A DNA stretch of 64,000 nt from Oryzias latipes (Eukaryota; Chordata; Actinopteri; Beloniformes; Adrianichthyidae), in assembly GCF_002234675.1 (NCBI RefSeq), contig NC_019873.2:13032235-13096234 (forward strand), written 5' to 3'. Shown piece after piece: positions 1 to 11,960 of the stretch. Position 1 is the stretch's first letter. Each line of letters opens with the position of its first letter. The position numbers and the translations under genes were made by a program. A model generated the notes under the pieces. The model saw only the letters and a list, made by a program, of their open reading frames with translations, did not search any database and was not told where the DNA came from.

Positions 1-2780
1 AGCTAAAAAGCCAGACTTCAAACTTTCCATCCATCTGTTTTCCAAACCCCGTTGTGTTCCTGGGGTCAGAAGGATGTTGAGGCCTACCCAGCAACTGAAG
101 GTGGGGACAGTTTACCCCTCTATCACAGGAAAGACTTAAACATATACCATTGATACATTTGTATTGTTTCTATTTCGTTTATTTCTAAAATGTCAGTGAC
201 AAAGTTCTTACAAGCTCTAGACAAAGAATGGGTTGCCTAAAAACCAAAGAAATACCTAAATGAGGCCAATTGTGAAATACTTGCAGTACACTTAATCTTT
301 AATAATTTGAGATTATAATAGTCCAATGCAGTCCAGGTTATTCCAATGAGGCCAAATGATTATAAACGAATTTTAATAATTGTCACAAACAGATTACAGG
401 GATGAGTCTTGGGTGAAATCCCTATCCTGAGCATGAAATCCAGTGACTGTTGGAGGTAAATTCCCTCCAACAGAAAGAACCTTTGGCGATTGGCGAGATC
501 CTTTTTAGTGTAAATGGTGCTTTTAGATCAACACAAAATCACCATCTATTCTGCTTAGCAGCCAAAAACCAAAGCTAACATACAGTAGATGCTACTGTAA
601 TAGAAGAGTCAACAACCAAAGTTGTCATTAGTTGGAGGCCTAGTGGATACAACTGAGGCACGCTCCAAGCGAGTTAAAAAGACAGGTTCCACAAAAAGAA
701 ACTAGCTCAGGAAGATACTGGTGTATCAGGTGTTTAATCAGGTACAAAGTGTAAGGTCTAAACTTGGAGTTGATCTAGTATGTAAAGCAGGTGTGTTATG
801 GGTTTAAATTCAGGGGTAAAAAAAAAAGAAAAATGTGTTGAATGACTGAATGGTTTCTGTGACGGTGCTGTTTGTTCACATGTAAACAAAGGTTGGCAGG
901 GTTTACTCAATTGCAGCCCTTAGCTGGACTGTTTCTCCACCTGAACATGCACATGCATACCCACATGCTCCCACTGATGTTGCAGAACCAATCAAAGACT
1001 CTGAGCCTGGCAGATGCCGGCAGGTGGCGGCCACACAGACCAGCCTGTCAGCTCAACAGGTTCTCAGATCTAGATCAACAGTGTAGCCATACAGTCAGAA
1101 TCCTTTGCAGCTGTTGTTTTTTTTCTTTTGTTGTGATGATTGTTGATTTGAACTTGTAGATGCTCTGCCGTGTTCAGAAACTATAAAAGAAATTTGTGAC
1201 ACCAAACCGTTTGAGTCCTCTTTTCTAAACCAAACGGTGCTGAGATTTCTTCCTCTAATAAGTAAAAGTTTGGATCAAAACAACCACAAAGAGAGCTGCA
1301 AGTGAGTGAAGCCCAATCCCACTGAGTTGAGGAAGACTTTGAAGGCTGTTGGAGAAGTATTGCAACAATGGGGTTCTTTTAGTAATGGATGCTCCATCAC
1401 ATTTTGAAAGCTTTTTAAATGATTTAATTGCCCAAACAATGTCTTCCACAAAATATCCAGCCTAAATACGCAAAGAAAATCATAAGTCAAAAGAACATCC
1501 TATATAAAAGAGCATAAAACTTGACCATTGTAGATGAAAAAAAAGATCCTCGCAGGTTCTGCACAAGTTTGTGTTGGTTTATTAAGAAACATTGACTTGC
1601 ATGCTTAGTGGTTACCATGATTTCTAAAAGTAGGTCAAGCTGTGCATGACTGGGCCTTCCTGTAAAACCTCACAAGATGCACTTGACCAGTCTCAGTGTT
1701 CATTGGATCCGGGAGGGTTACTTCAAAGGCTAAAACTTCCAGAAGAGCTGTAACTCATCTACTGACTCTAGTTTGTTCAAGCTGCAATGGTTTCATCATT
1801 TTCCTCACTCAGCTACAGTCATCCACGCAACGAGGATCTGGTTACCTGGAACGAGTTTCATTTTTTTCTGAAGGTTCAACCTTCATTTTATTTCCTTTCA
1901 AACTTTGTGCATATTTGGTCTTGTATTGTTGCCTAATGAGGTAACATATCTGTAGGATGCTGGTCCAGCATGACCACTAAAGGGCATGTGATTGACATCA
2001 CATACAAGTGTATCTAACAACAGGGTTTGTGCCTGCAGGTGTGTTAGAAAACACAGTTAAACAGGCCTTTCCCACTGTTAAGGAAGACTCCCAGCAAATG
2101 ACTGAAGCCCAAATTGACCCCTCTGGGACAGGTGGGGTACCTGGGACACCTCTACATCCTCTCAGCAGCTGAGAGAAGACATTCCTTAGACGTCTCCTCC
2201 CCCAGTCCTGGTCTGTGGTGGTCCTCAAAGCCCCATATACATGAATGGGGGGGCGTCTCATGTTAGGCTGAAGTTAGGAAAGTTCGCCAACCTTCAACGC
2301 CAAGCAGCTCCTTAGCCTGTCATCCCTTTTGCAGCAGAGCGTGTTTTTTAAGCAGCAGGTGATCCCATCAGCATCACCACGGCTCAACAGATAAATCTGG
2401 GTAATCAGCTCAGAGATCAGATTAACTCTACTGATGTCAGGGGCAGGACAGCCTCAGTGACGCAAAAAGAACCTGAAGAGGAGCTTCTGACATGACTAAA
2501 CCAATGAAAAGACCAGACTATGGAACTTTCAAATGAAAGTACTGGAAAAAAAAATCAGGAACTCCTGAAATTAAATGATGTTTAGCTCAAATTTACCCCA
2601 TATCTGCTCATTTTTGATAATTCAGCCTAAGGAGGATGAGGAGGTGATGGTGCATAAGGAAAATGTGGAGCCAGAGGTCCAAGATTAAGGTGAGACTGAA
2701 GAGGATTTCCCTTTAAGTCCTTTTAAGCCATCATGTGACTATTTTACCTTTTGTTAGTAGACAGATAAGGACAGTTAAAG
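1..2780. other. Gene-free flank, nothing recognised
   Basis: AT-rich sequence with many stops in all frames. The short open frames have no recognisable domain and no splice-site pairs that would join them. The stretch 1998-2261 is open on the minus strand and could be a transposon fragment, but I could not assign it. Confidence 0.5.
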
Positions 2781-2814
2781 CAAAATGTTATGTTTGCAGA
2801 GGGAGTGGTGATAT

Positions 2815-3135
2815 TCTGGAGCTCTTTAACCAACTTCAATAATATCATCCTGAGTGTCTTGGATCAAATTCAAATTATGGTTTTAAAAGGTTTAGATTAA
2901 ATCTGAATAATATGACCGTATTGATTTATGATCCTCGAAAATTCAAGATAGACGGAATTAAAACTTCATTAAGAACAGCTACAAGTTTTAGCAAATTACA
3001 GGCATGTATCTAATTTGACTTTTATTCCTAAAATGTTTGAAAAAACTGCTGTAGATCAACCCAGCATTTGAACAAACTTTATCTTTAAGGAGTTTCATTC
3101 AGGAATTAGAGCAGACCACTGAAGTAGCTCTGCTG
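2815..3135 (+). mobile_element. Decayed LINE reverse-transcriptase fragment
   Basis: Around 2995-3062 the plus strand reads NYRHVSNLTFIPKMFEKTAV, the conserved 'NYRPISNL..ISKxxEK' block of LINE reverse transcriptases. Downstream near 3095-3140 a frame-broken stretch resembles the next block (QSGFR..HSTETALL). Frameshifts separate the pieces, so this is a dead remnant, most like the L2/CR1 or Rex-type elements of fish. Family assignment is inference from the protein motif. Confidence 0.6.
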
Positions 3136-3639
3136 TTGGTAACCTTTGATCTTTCGGTCAGGATCTAACCCCTACTTTTTTGGTCTGAGTGTTGCAGTTC
3201 CTCAAAAGACCACTGGAGGCAGCTCAGAAGAATGCAATTTTTGATTGACTCCAATGGGTAAAATGTCAGATCTTAAGCCAAAAATGAACAGATTTACGGC
3301 CTAGTTTCTGATACATTTTCATTTTTATTTTTTATTTATGACAACTGTGGGATGGGTGTAAGTGAGAATTGTTTTTTTAAAATTAGATATCAAAGTTGTG
3401 CATTAACAGGGGATGGTTGTTATGAATGGCAGGTGGGTGGACCATTGACTGTATATGGGAACTGGACTGAGTGATATGGAGTTAGAATGGAGACTTTGGC
3501 TCCATGGAGTGACCTCTCCACCTTCGCATTCCAAACAGGAAGTATTTGATGACTCCAAGAAGCCAAAATCCCATAGACATCCATTGAGAAATATACAGCT
3601 ATTACTCAGTCTATTTGTCAGAATGACAAATGGAATGTG

Positions 3640-4690
3640 TTTATAGGAATTATTGACAATTCCATTTTGGCCTTCCAAAAGAACATTGGTGGTCACACAC
3701 TGATGTTGGTGGAGAAGGCCTGGCTCTCAGTCTCCGCTCTAATTCCTACCAAATGTGTTCCATGGGGTTTAGGTCAAGACTCTGTACAGGCCAGTCGAAT
3801 TCATCCAGACCAGACTCTATCATCCATGTCTTTATGGACCTTCCTTTATGCACTGGTGCACAGGCATGTTGGAGAGGAAGAGGCCCACTTCAAACTGTTC
3901 CCACAAGGTTGGGAGCATGGAAATGTTTTGGTATCCTGAAGCATTCAAAATAACTTTCACTGGAACTAAGGGGCCAAGCCCAAGTCCTGAAAAAAACAAG
4001 CCCACACAATGATTCCTACTCCCCCAAATTTCATACTCTGCAGTCCAAAATGTAACGTTCTCCTGGCAACCTTCAAACCCAGACTCGTCCATCAGTTTGC
4101 CAGATGGAAAAACGTGATTCATCACTCCAGAGAAGGCGTCTCCACTGCTCTAGAGTCCAGTGGCGGTGTGCTTTACACCACTGCATCCAACACTTTACAT
4201 TGCACTTGGCTTGGTTGCAGCTGCTTGGCCATGGAAACCCATTCCATGAAGCTCTCTGCGTTCTGTACTTGGGCTAGTCTGTAGGTCACATGAAGTTAGG
4301 AGTTCTGTAATAATTGTGAAGAAAGTCGGCGACCTCTTTGCACTATGCGCTACAGCATCTGCTGACATCTCGCCGTCAGTTTACGTGGTCTACCACTTTG
4401 TGGCTGAGTTGCTGTTGTTCCCAAACTCTTCCATTTTGTTGTGACAGAGCTGACAGTTGACTGTGGAATTTTTAGGGGTGAGGAAATTTCATGACTGGAT
4501 TTGTTGCACAGGTGGCCTCCTCTTCACTGAGCTCCTGAGAGCGGCCCATTCTTTCACAAATGTTTGTAAAAACAGTCTGCATGACTGAATGCTTGATTTT
4601 ATGCACCTTTTGGCCCAAGTAATAAAGACACCTGATTCTGATCATTTGGATGGGTGAGTGAATACTTTTGGTAATATAGAGTTATTTTTT
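3640..4690 (-). mobile_element. Decayed Tc1-like DNA transposon
   Basis: The minus strand encodes broken pieces of a Tc1 transposase. A stretch matching the 'GLGPLVPVKG.LNA..Y' and 'PTLWEQF' blocks lies at about 3870-4000, and the 'GLDEFDWPVQSLDLNPMEH' block, the part that carries the third acidic catalytic residue, lies at about 3760-3820. The frame is interrupted several times. The right edge, near 4650-4680, has the 'gaatacttttggtaatata' end typical of fish Tc1 elements. It is not a functional gene. Confidence 0.7.
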
Positions 4691-7026
4691 ATTGTTAAGG
4701 TATGGTATTAACTGTCTAATCAGATGCCTCAATAAAAGCATGCGGTGCCTGGTGGCCACCTTCTCAAACGTTTGAAACATTTGAATAACAGATTCTCCCA
4801 AGCCCGCTCTTATTGGTACGTGTGTGGTCTACCAAAGCCTACTCCTGATTGGCAATAATAGTTGCCATAGAAACGTTGACTGAGACCTTCTTGGACCAAT
4901 CACTGGCGACTAAATTGGCTTTATTTCACTGGAGCTAGAAGTAAACCATTTTCTGTGGGTGACGTCACAGTCCAGTTCTCACACACAGTCAGTGGGTTGG
5001 ATGACAGTCAAAGCTTTATTCAAGAGCACTGATGGAAAGCATTTGACATTTCTTTAATAATGGGGCAGTGAGATTTTAAAAAGTGTGTTTGTGTGTGTGT
5101 GTGGATGTGTCCTAAATCATCTTGATGAAAACAGAATTTTGCAGCACTGAATCACCGACACAACACCACCCACCTCCCTTTAAAACTCAACGGGGGGGGG
5201 AAGCTTTCATACCTCCTTTTATCAATTAAAGATGGGATTTAGATTTATCTACTGGATATGCAGTGGAGGAAGGTCCAGGGGAAGGAGCTCATTTCGGATC
5301 TCTAAGCTTAATGAGCCAGAAAATCACTGCCGGGAGGGTTTAGGGTTGTTTTTATTTGGGGCATTAATGAGATGAGTCCAGCAGGGGGAGCACTTTCCAC
5401 TGAGCAAACATCTGAACTCACTGTTCAGCCACAGCTTCAATGTCTCACCTGAGAACCAAGAAACGAAGATCTGAGAAAGAGGGGAGCGAGGCAGCGAGTT
5501 TGTGCTCACTGTTCCCCCTGTTGTCAGCACGAGGGGGAGGAGGAGTGTGGGGGTGCTCTTCCACACTCATGGATCTCTACAGAGAAAATCAAGCAGCTTT
5601 TCCACAGGATCTGTTCTGGTGTTGCGTCCGGCTGATGCTGATTTCTGTTGGGTGCCCGAGACTCGGTTCTGGTTCGGTTCCTTAAAAGCAGCAGCGTTGA
5701 AGTGTCGGCAGGAGCTGAGCATCAAAGTAGGTCAGTGTTCATCATTGGAGCAGACAGGGAGCAGCAGCGCAGCAGAAAAAGCTATCATTTTTTTTCATTA
5801 ATTCTCATTTAAAGCTTTGACTGTTGAACAGATTTCTTCCATGAAGGTAACGTGTCTCTGTTGAAGGTCCAAAGATCATAAAAGTTCAGGAAATACGATA
5901 AAAATGTTGTAGAAGTAAGGAAATAATTCAACAAACATGCGTGTCTCAGCTTGTGGTCTCTGCATAAATTTCTGATGCACCTCCAGCTGTCTGTGGATTT
6001 CTGGAGGTCTGGTGATATCCAAGATGATTTTACAGCAGCTTTCAGCTTCTCCTTGCTACTCGTCTGGTGTGTTAATCATCGTCTTCATAGATTAGCTGCA
6101 AAGTTAAGGTCAGAGGAGTTTGCTGACCAAACACAGGAATATAGAAGTCCATGAACCAAGAGCAGATCTTTGTTTTAGGGTGGACTGGATGCAGCTTTGC
6201 TGATCTTGAACCTAAAACACTTGAGCAATATTAGATGATGTCCTCAAGATGACTCTGAAACTTGACTCTGGACTTCCTGTCTTCTTCTCCTCCAGAATCT
6301 GAGACCCATGCAGCTTTTCAAAATTAGACCAGGTAAGACACCTTTGATGTGTCTGGTTCATCTTTTGAAGATGTCAGGGAGTTCTGGATGGGGAGAATCA
6401 TGAAGTTCTGACTCCCATCAAAGTTCTAGACTGATATTCACCTGTTTTTTCTTCTTTAAAGAATTCTCCATGAGTTTTATTGGACACAGCACTCTCTGAA
6501 CAACCAGCTTCTTCAGTATTCACTTTCTGCCCCGGCTTCATGACTTTGTTCATCCTAAACCAAACTGACAAAGAAGATTTAAAGAACCAGAAATAGCAGA
6601 ATTGTTTTATTAACTTCATGGATATATTGAAGTGGTCATAAATATTAATTTCATATTTCATCTGTAGATTCTAATCAGCATTTTTAAGACAGAAACACCT
6701 GAATTATTTCAATCTGTGTGATAATAAACCTTCTAAAATGAGTAATTGAAACACAAATTCTCTTTGATGATGTTCTGTTTGAAGGCAGCTGCATGTTCCC
6801 TTTGAAAGGACGTGAGGTTTATCTGCAAAATCCAGAGCCAAACACGTCAGTCTGATTCAAACAGAAGTACTTTTATTTAAAAATTAGTTTAAAAGTAGGA
6901 TTGTCATGATGTGAAGTTCAGGATGAAGTCCTTCACAGTATGAAGCATGTTTTGATTTCAGGGTTTGGGATGCAGAGCTGCAGCTGCTGGTGTCACTGAG
7001 GGTCAGGACCTTTGGATCTGCACAAG
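4691..7026. other. Spacer upstream of kcng3
   Basis: Contains a short GT run at about 5082-5105. No coding exon or clear promoter motif could be supported. The transcription start and 5' untranslated region of kcng3 must lie in the right part of this stretch, but I could not place them. Confidence 0.4.
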
Positions 7027-9515
7027 ATGAAGCTGGGAAGCAGACTCTGCACCCTAAATGTTGGTGGTCGCAGGTTTTCCTTCCCTGTGGAGCTGATGAA
7101 GCGGCTCCCCCTGAGCAGGCTCAGTCGGCTGCACAGTTGTCTGTCTGAAAGTGAGCTGTTGGAGCTCTGCGACGATTATGATAGAGACAGGAACGAGTTT
7201 TTCTTCGACCGTCACTCAGACGCCTTTAGCTTCATCATGCTGTACGTGCAACATGGGAAGCTGCGCTTCGTGCCACACATGTGTGAGCTATCCTTTTACA
7301 ACGAGATGCTGTACTGGGGCCTGGAGAGCTCCGACCTGCAGCTGTGCTGCCAGCGACGCCTTGACCAGCGCATGTCAGACTGCTTTGTCCACTTCTTCCC
7401 GGAAGAGGAGCCCCAGGGCCCAGAGGAGCCCAGGAGTCACTGGCTGGAGAGGATGAGGAGGACATTTGAAGAGCCCACGTCGTCGCTGGCGGCACAGATC
7501 TTGGCCTCTGTGTCTGTGTTGTTTGTCGTCATCTCCATAGTGATGCTGTTTGCCAGCACGTTACCCAGCTGGAAGGCTGCAGAGACCCTGGACCAGCACC
7601 AGTAAGCCCAATACACTGTCACAATATTTTGCTCAGATGACAGTGATGTTATACATCTAACTTGTGTTGCTTTTAGAAGGAAAGTTTAGAGATTTCTTGA
7701 TTTCTTGGCAGAATTTTCTCTTTGTCAGTGTTTGGTCTTTGACCTACCACAAGATTAAAATCAATGACTGGTCTGGGTCTTTAATCCAGGCCATTTCTAG
7801 TCTCCAACAGTCTTGAGGTGGATTAAAAGGTCCACAAAAGCTTCATGAACACTTTTTACCAGATTTAGTGAACTTTAACACAGTTTTAAAAGGAAAACAC
7901 AATCCTAACTTCCATTAGAGCCCTTGAAGACGTCACCATCAACATTTCTGAGTGGTAAAAGTATGTGAACCGCTGAAATCGACGAGAAAAATTAAAGGTT
8001 TAAGTTTCTTCCCATGGTTTAGTCACAAAAGTAGTTTGGAAGAAACTTCTAGACCAGGTACGATCTTCATGTTGAACTGACATCAGCTCAGCTGATGAAA
8101 GGCTGGACAGAGGGGCCATCAGTGGTTATGATGTTTCAAGTGTTCAACACAGGGTTTTGATGGTGATCTCTCCAGACTGAAAAACTCCATTGAATTTTAC
8201 AGATGCTCTCCTCATCGCTGATGTTCCTGTTACGATAATCCCAAGCTGTTGTTTCTTAGAGCTGTCATCTTGGTGACATTAGATTTTCAAAGGTAAATCA
8301 TTGTGTCAAAAGTTTCCTGGATGGTGCATCTCAAACAAAACCAAACCATTGGAGACGCCGCCACGGATTTTGAGCAATTAATTTAAGTGACATCATACAG
8401 ATAGGTGTCCCAGATCTAAAATGTAGGTCAAGCTGTGCTAAATGCTACTGCAGTGTTAATGGTATGGCTTACTGTGGTGTCAGTGTTTAGAGGGATTGAG
8501 GCGTAACACCCCATTATGTGTTTCCTCACATCATTGAAAATAGATGTCAGTCACTTCCAAAAGACTTCTCGAAGCTGATTGGATGAAATGCAGGTTCACA
8601 CAAGTTCACCACTCATTGAAATGTAGCTTTAAGCTAAGTTGGTGTGTGAATAACACTCAGTGATCCATCCTCCCAAATGTTCTTTTCCACATGAATGTGT
8701 CTTGAGTTCCTTTTAGTCCAAGTTTCCTCCCCTGATTGGCTGTCCCTCTCTTTTCTCTGTTCTATCCTGTCCCCTGATTGGTTGTCCTCTGAAGAATCAT
8801 CGAGGCGGTTTGCATCGGATGGTTCACAGCAGAGTGCCTTGTCCGTTTTCTTGTGTCCCGGGATAAATGTGAGTACGTTCTTCGGCCTCTGAACATCATC
8901 GACCTGCTGGCCATCATGCCCTACTACATCTCTGTTACCATGACAATGCTGACAGGAGAAAACTCCCAGCTTCAGCGGGCTGGGGTTGCACTGCGTGCCC
9001 TACGCATGATGCGGATCTTCTGGGTCATCAAACTGGCACGTCACTTCCTGGGTCTCCAGACTCTTGGTCTGACACTCCGTCGATGCTACCGTGAAATGGT
9101 CATGCTTCTGGTCTTCATTTGTGTCGCCATGGCAATCTTTAGCGCACTGGCTCAGCTGCTGGAGCATGGCTTGGACCTGGAGACGGGGAACCAAGACTAT
9201 GCCAGCATTCCTGCTGCCTGCTGGTGGGTCGTGATCTCCATGACAACTGTAGGTTATGGCGACATGTACCCGGTGACGGTGGCGGGCCGTGTTCTCGGAG
9301 GTGTGTGCGTGGTGAGTGGGATCGTACTGCTGGCACTCCCAATTACCTTTATTTACCACAGCTTTGTCCAGTGTTACCATGAGCTGAAGGTCCTCTCAGC
9401 CCGCAACTGTCGACCAATACTAACGTCTGAGACTGAGGACGGGGAGACATCAACTGACCACCATGCTGGTCGCACCGGCGAACCGCCAGAGGCATCCTTG
9501 CCCTACACCAAATAA
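7027..9515 (+). CDS. kcng3: Voltage-gated potassium channel modifier subunit Kv6.3
   Basis: A silent Kv alpha subunit that does not conduct alone but joins Kv2 channels at the plasma membrane and changes their gating (family knowledge). Coding exons are 7027-7601 and 8795-9515; the split CA|A codon keeps frame and gives 431 aa, close to human KCNG3 (436 aa). In order: N-terminal T1 tetramerisation domain (about residues 8-110, LNVGGRRFSF, CDDYDRDRNEFFFDRHS), S1 (about 160-182), S4 with spaced arginines (LRALRMMRIFWVIKLARH, about 257-277), selectivity filter TTVGYGD with GYGD at 345-348, and S6 (about 357-380). S6 has LALPITF instead of the PxP hinge of conducting Kv channels, as expected for a silent subunit. 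I chose ATG 7027; the preceding in-frame TTG is not a likely start. The intron after S1 matches the conserved two-exon structure of the KCNG family. Confidence 0.95.
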
Positions 9516-10305
9516 GTTCCTCATTTTAGTTTCCCAAACCATAATCATTCAGCTTCCAGTCAACAAACTGTTTCCTGTCACATGCCAAACTTCCTGCCCA
9601 TCACAAGATTATTCTCCTTTGTCCACCTATTGAACAAAGCTTCACTCCAGCTTATTCCTGGGCTGGTGAGGTCAGAGACCAGATGGGATTTCTGCTGTCC
9701 AGTCATCAGTGGCTTTGGAGCCGATGGGGGTGTTATTCAACACGGTTGCAGGAACATGAGATGGGGATGCCATACTCGATAAGGACAGACAGGATCACCA
9801 CAAACACTGAGGGTGTACAAACAGTCACATAATCACAGCCACACTTTGGGATGAAACTCAATTTAGAGAAAGTTGAAGCATTGAAATATTTGTGAAAACA
9901 ATCTTCCTCTAAAGGAGCTCAGAGGGAGGTTTCCATAGATTTTTTTTTAATGTAGTGTTGGTCCTTCAAAGGCAGCAGATTGAAAGGCTCCCCATACTTT
10001 CGCCAGTTTAGAGACTTTTAAAAACAATGTGATCCCAGTGACAGGACTAATGAACCTCGTTTTCAGATTCCCTTACTTTGTCTAAAGTTGTTTCTGGGTT
10101 TTCTCATGATTATGTTTGGAGACTCCATCGCCATGCGTCACAGTGTACATGGATTAGGGTTGTGGGAGGGGCTTTGAGTCCAGTGAGGCAGAACAGATTT
10201 TACCTGGCCCTTCAGCTGTTTCCATGATCATCACTTGATTATTTTGGATTTTCACTTTGCCTCTTTCCCCAGGAAGTCTACTGGCCATAATGGTGTACTT
10301 CGTAA
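9516..10305 (+). other. kcng3 3' untranslated region and downstream spacer
   Basis: No stop-free exon continues after TAA 9513-9515. I saw no convincing AATAAA in the first few hundred bases, so the 3' end of kcng3 is not fixed. A candidate signal, caataaaaa, appears only near 11393. Confidence 0.4.
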
Positions 10306-10510
10306 CCCTTCTGCTATCCTAGGCACTTTAACATTGGGAGTTGGGTCATCTAGACCCACTAGACAGTGCTCTGAACCTTTTTACTTCAATGATTTGTGAT
10401 CATCACTGGTGTCCATGGATTACATGAAATCTTTCCACCTTTATCCACCTTTGTCATGGTAGGGAGAACACGTCAGTGCAAGGGTGGGGTCATCTAAGAT
10501 AGCACAAGGG
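10306..10510 (+). mobile_element. piggyBac-type MITE, copy A
   Basis: A 205-bp non-autonomous element with terminal inverted repeats CCCTTGTGCTATC / GATAGCACAAGGG, here with a C in place of G in the left end, flanked by gtaa on the left and ttaa on the right. An internal palindromic motif gggtcatctagaccca is shared by all copies. TTAA targets and CCC-starting ends fit the piggyBac superfamily. Other copies lie at 50981, 55538, 56248 and 63212, with a miniature at 54196. Confidence 0.8.
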
Positions 10511-11447
10511 TTAATTGGATTTTTACTAAAATAATAATAAGAAAAAAATGTTTTAACCACTCTGAAGAACTGAAAAAGCTCAAATATGGATCTTCTGCCA
10601 GGAAAACACATCTTTCCACATTCTTAGTTACAACAGTGATGCTGGATTTAAAAGATGAACTTTCTTTTTTGGAATCCTCCTTTTGACTCCTCACAGCTCC
10701 AGTGATCAAATCCTTCAGCTCAAAAACCAACATCTGAGCTCTTTCCCATGTGAAATGGCAGAGGGAACTTTGGTTAGAACTGGACTTTTTAGCATCAGAG
10801 GACATGGATGCTCCATCGTCCTTTTTCTTCATCTTGGAGAGACTGGTTGATGTGCTGTATGAAGGCTCTGGGAGAGCTTTGTTACCTTCTTCCTGTCATC
10901 ATGCAGTCCTCTCTCTGCTGTCTAAACAAAGAAACTTGGTGTGGCTCACATGGTTGCTTTGCTCTGTCTGTTTTACAACTTGTTAAAAGTACTCTCCAAA
11001 ACACTCAAGAACTTTTAGGACTATCACCTTTCTGTGTTTCTGACAAGTCCTACGGACGTGTTTAGTTTGATGTGTGTAAATGCTAGTGTAATGATATCGC
11101 AGAAACCATAGAGATTAGGTAAACCACTACCTCCCCCTTAACTCAAACAATCACTCCAACAAATAGACACATTTTTGTTCATACCATCTTAGGTGAGTAA
11201 TACACAAAATCAATGTTTTCAAAATGTACTCAAATGGTTTGTTTAGCATTTAGGCTTCAGAGATGCATTTATCCCTGTTCACCTTTTATTTTGTAGGAAT
11301 TAAGTTAATTTGATGATCAGACTGGATTAAATTGTTCCATTCTCACAAATCTTGGCTCTACTCTAAAAGAAAGATTTTACTCCCAACACTTCAATAAAAA
11401 ACTATTTCTGGTTTTTGGAAGCTTTTTGTGTGGGTCTCTGGTGTCTT

Positions 11448-11960
11448 TGTTAAACTACGTTCACATCGCCCTCGGTAACTCACGTTCAAGCAGCCACTTT
11501 AAATTAAAAGTCTATGTAAACGCGTGTATATACGCGTTTTGGACTTCTGTGTTCAAAACTCTTGCCTTCATTCATCACTAAAAAAGTTTCGACAACTGTT
11601 TTTAGCTCTACGTACAAAACACGTGACCTATGAAAGCGCTTTGCAAGTTAAACCAGGTTGAACTTTGACCAATCAGAGATTTTGTAGTAACATGCTGGTG
11701 TCGTCCCCTTTAATTCAGGGAAGTACCAGCTGTTAGAAAGTTGATCATAGAGGAGAAATGAAAACTGTAATTGTGATTTGTGCCAGGCCGGAATTCTTTG
11801 ACACTAAGTCTGAAAGAGAAAACTTGGAGCAAGATTCACGAGATTTGCACCGCTTCGACATTTCACACCAAACCTCTTCCAATTGTAGGTGGTGGATTGC
11901 GCTAGTAAACAATAGAAAAAGAAAAGAAGAAGAATCCCTTTCCTGCTAGTCTCTTGTGAA
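11448..11960 (+). repeat. Dispersed repeat, copy 1 (about 500 bp)
   Basis: Shares ordered blocks with 50340-50790: a 'gttcacatcgccc' start, 'caagcagccact', 'accaggt[tc]gagctttgaccaatcagag', 'gattt..caccaacatttc', and 'acaccaaacctcttccaa'. No coding capacity. The gttcacac-like start and gtgtgaac-like end suggest a short non-autonomous DNA transposon, but I cannot name the family. Confidence 0.6.
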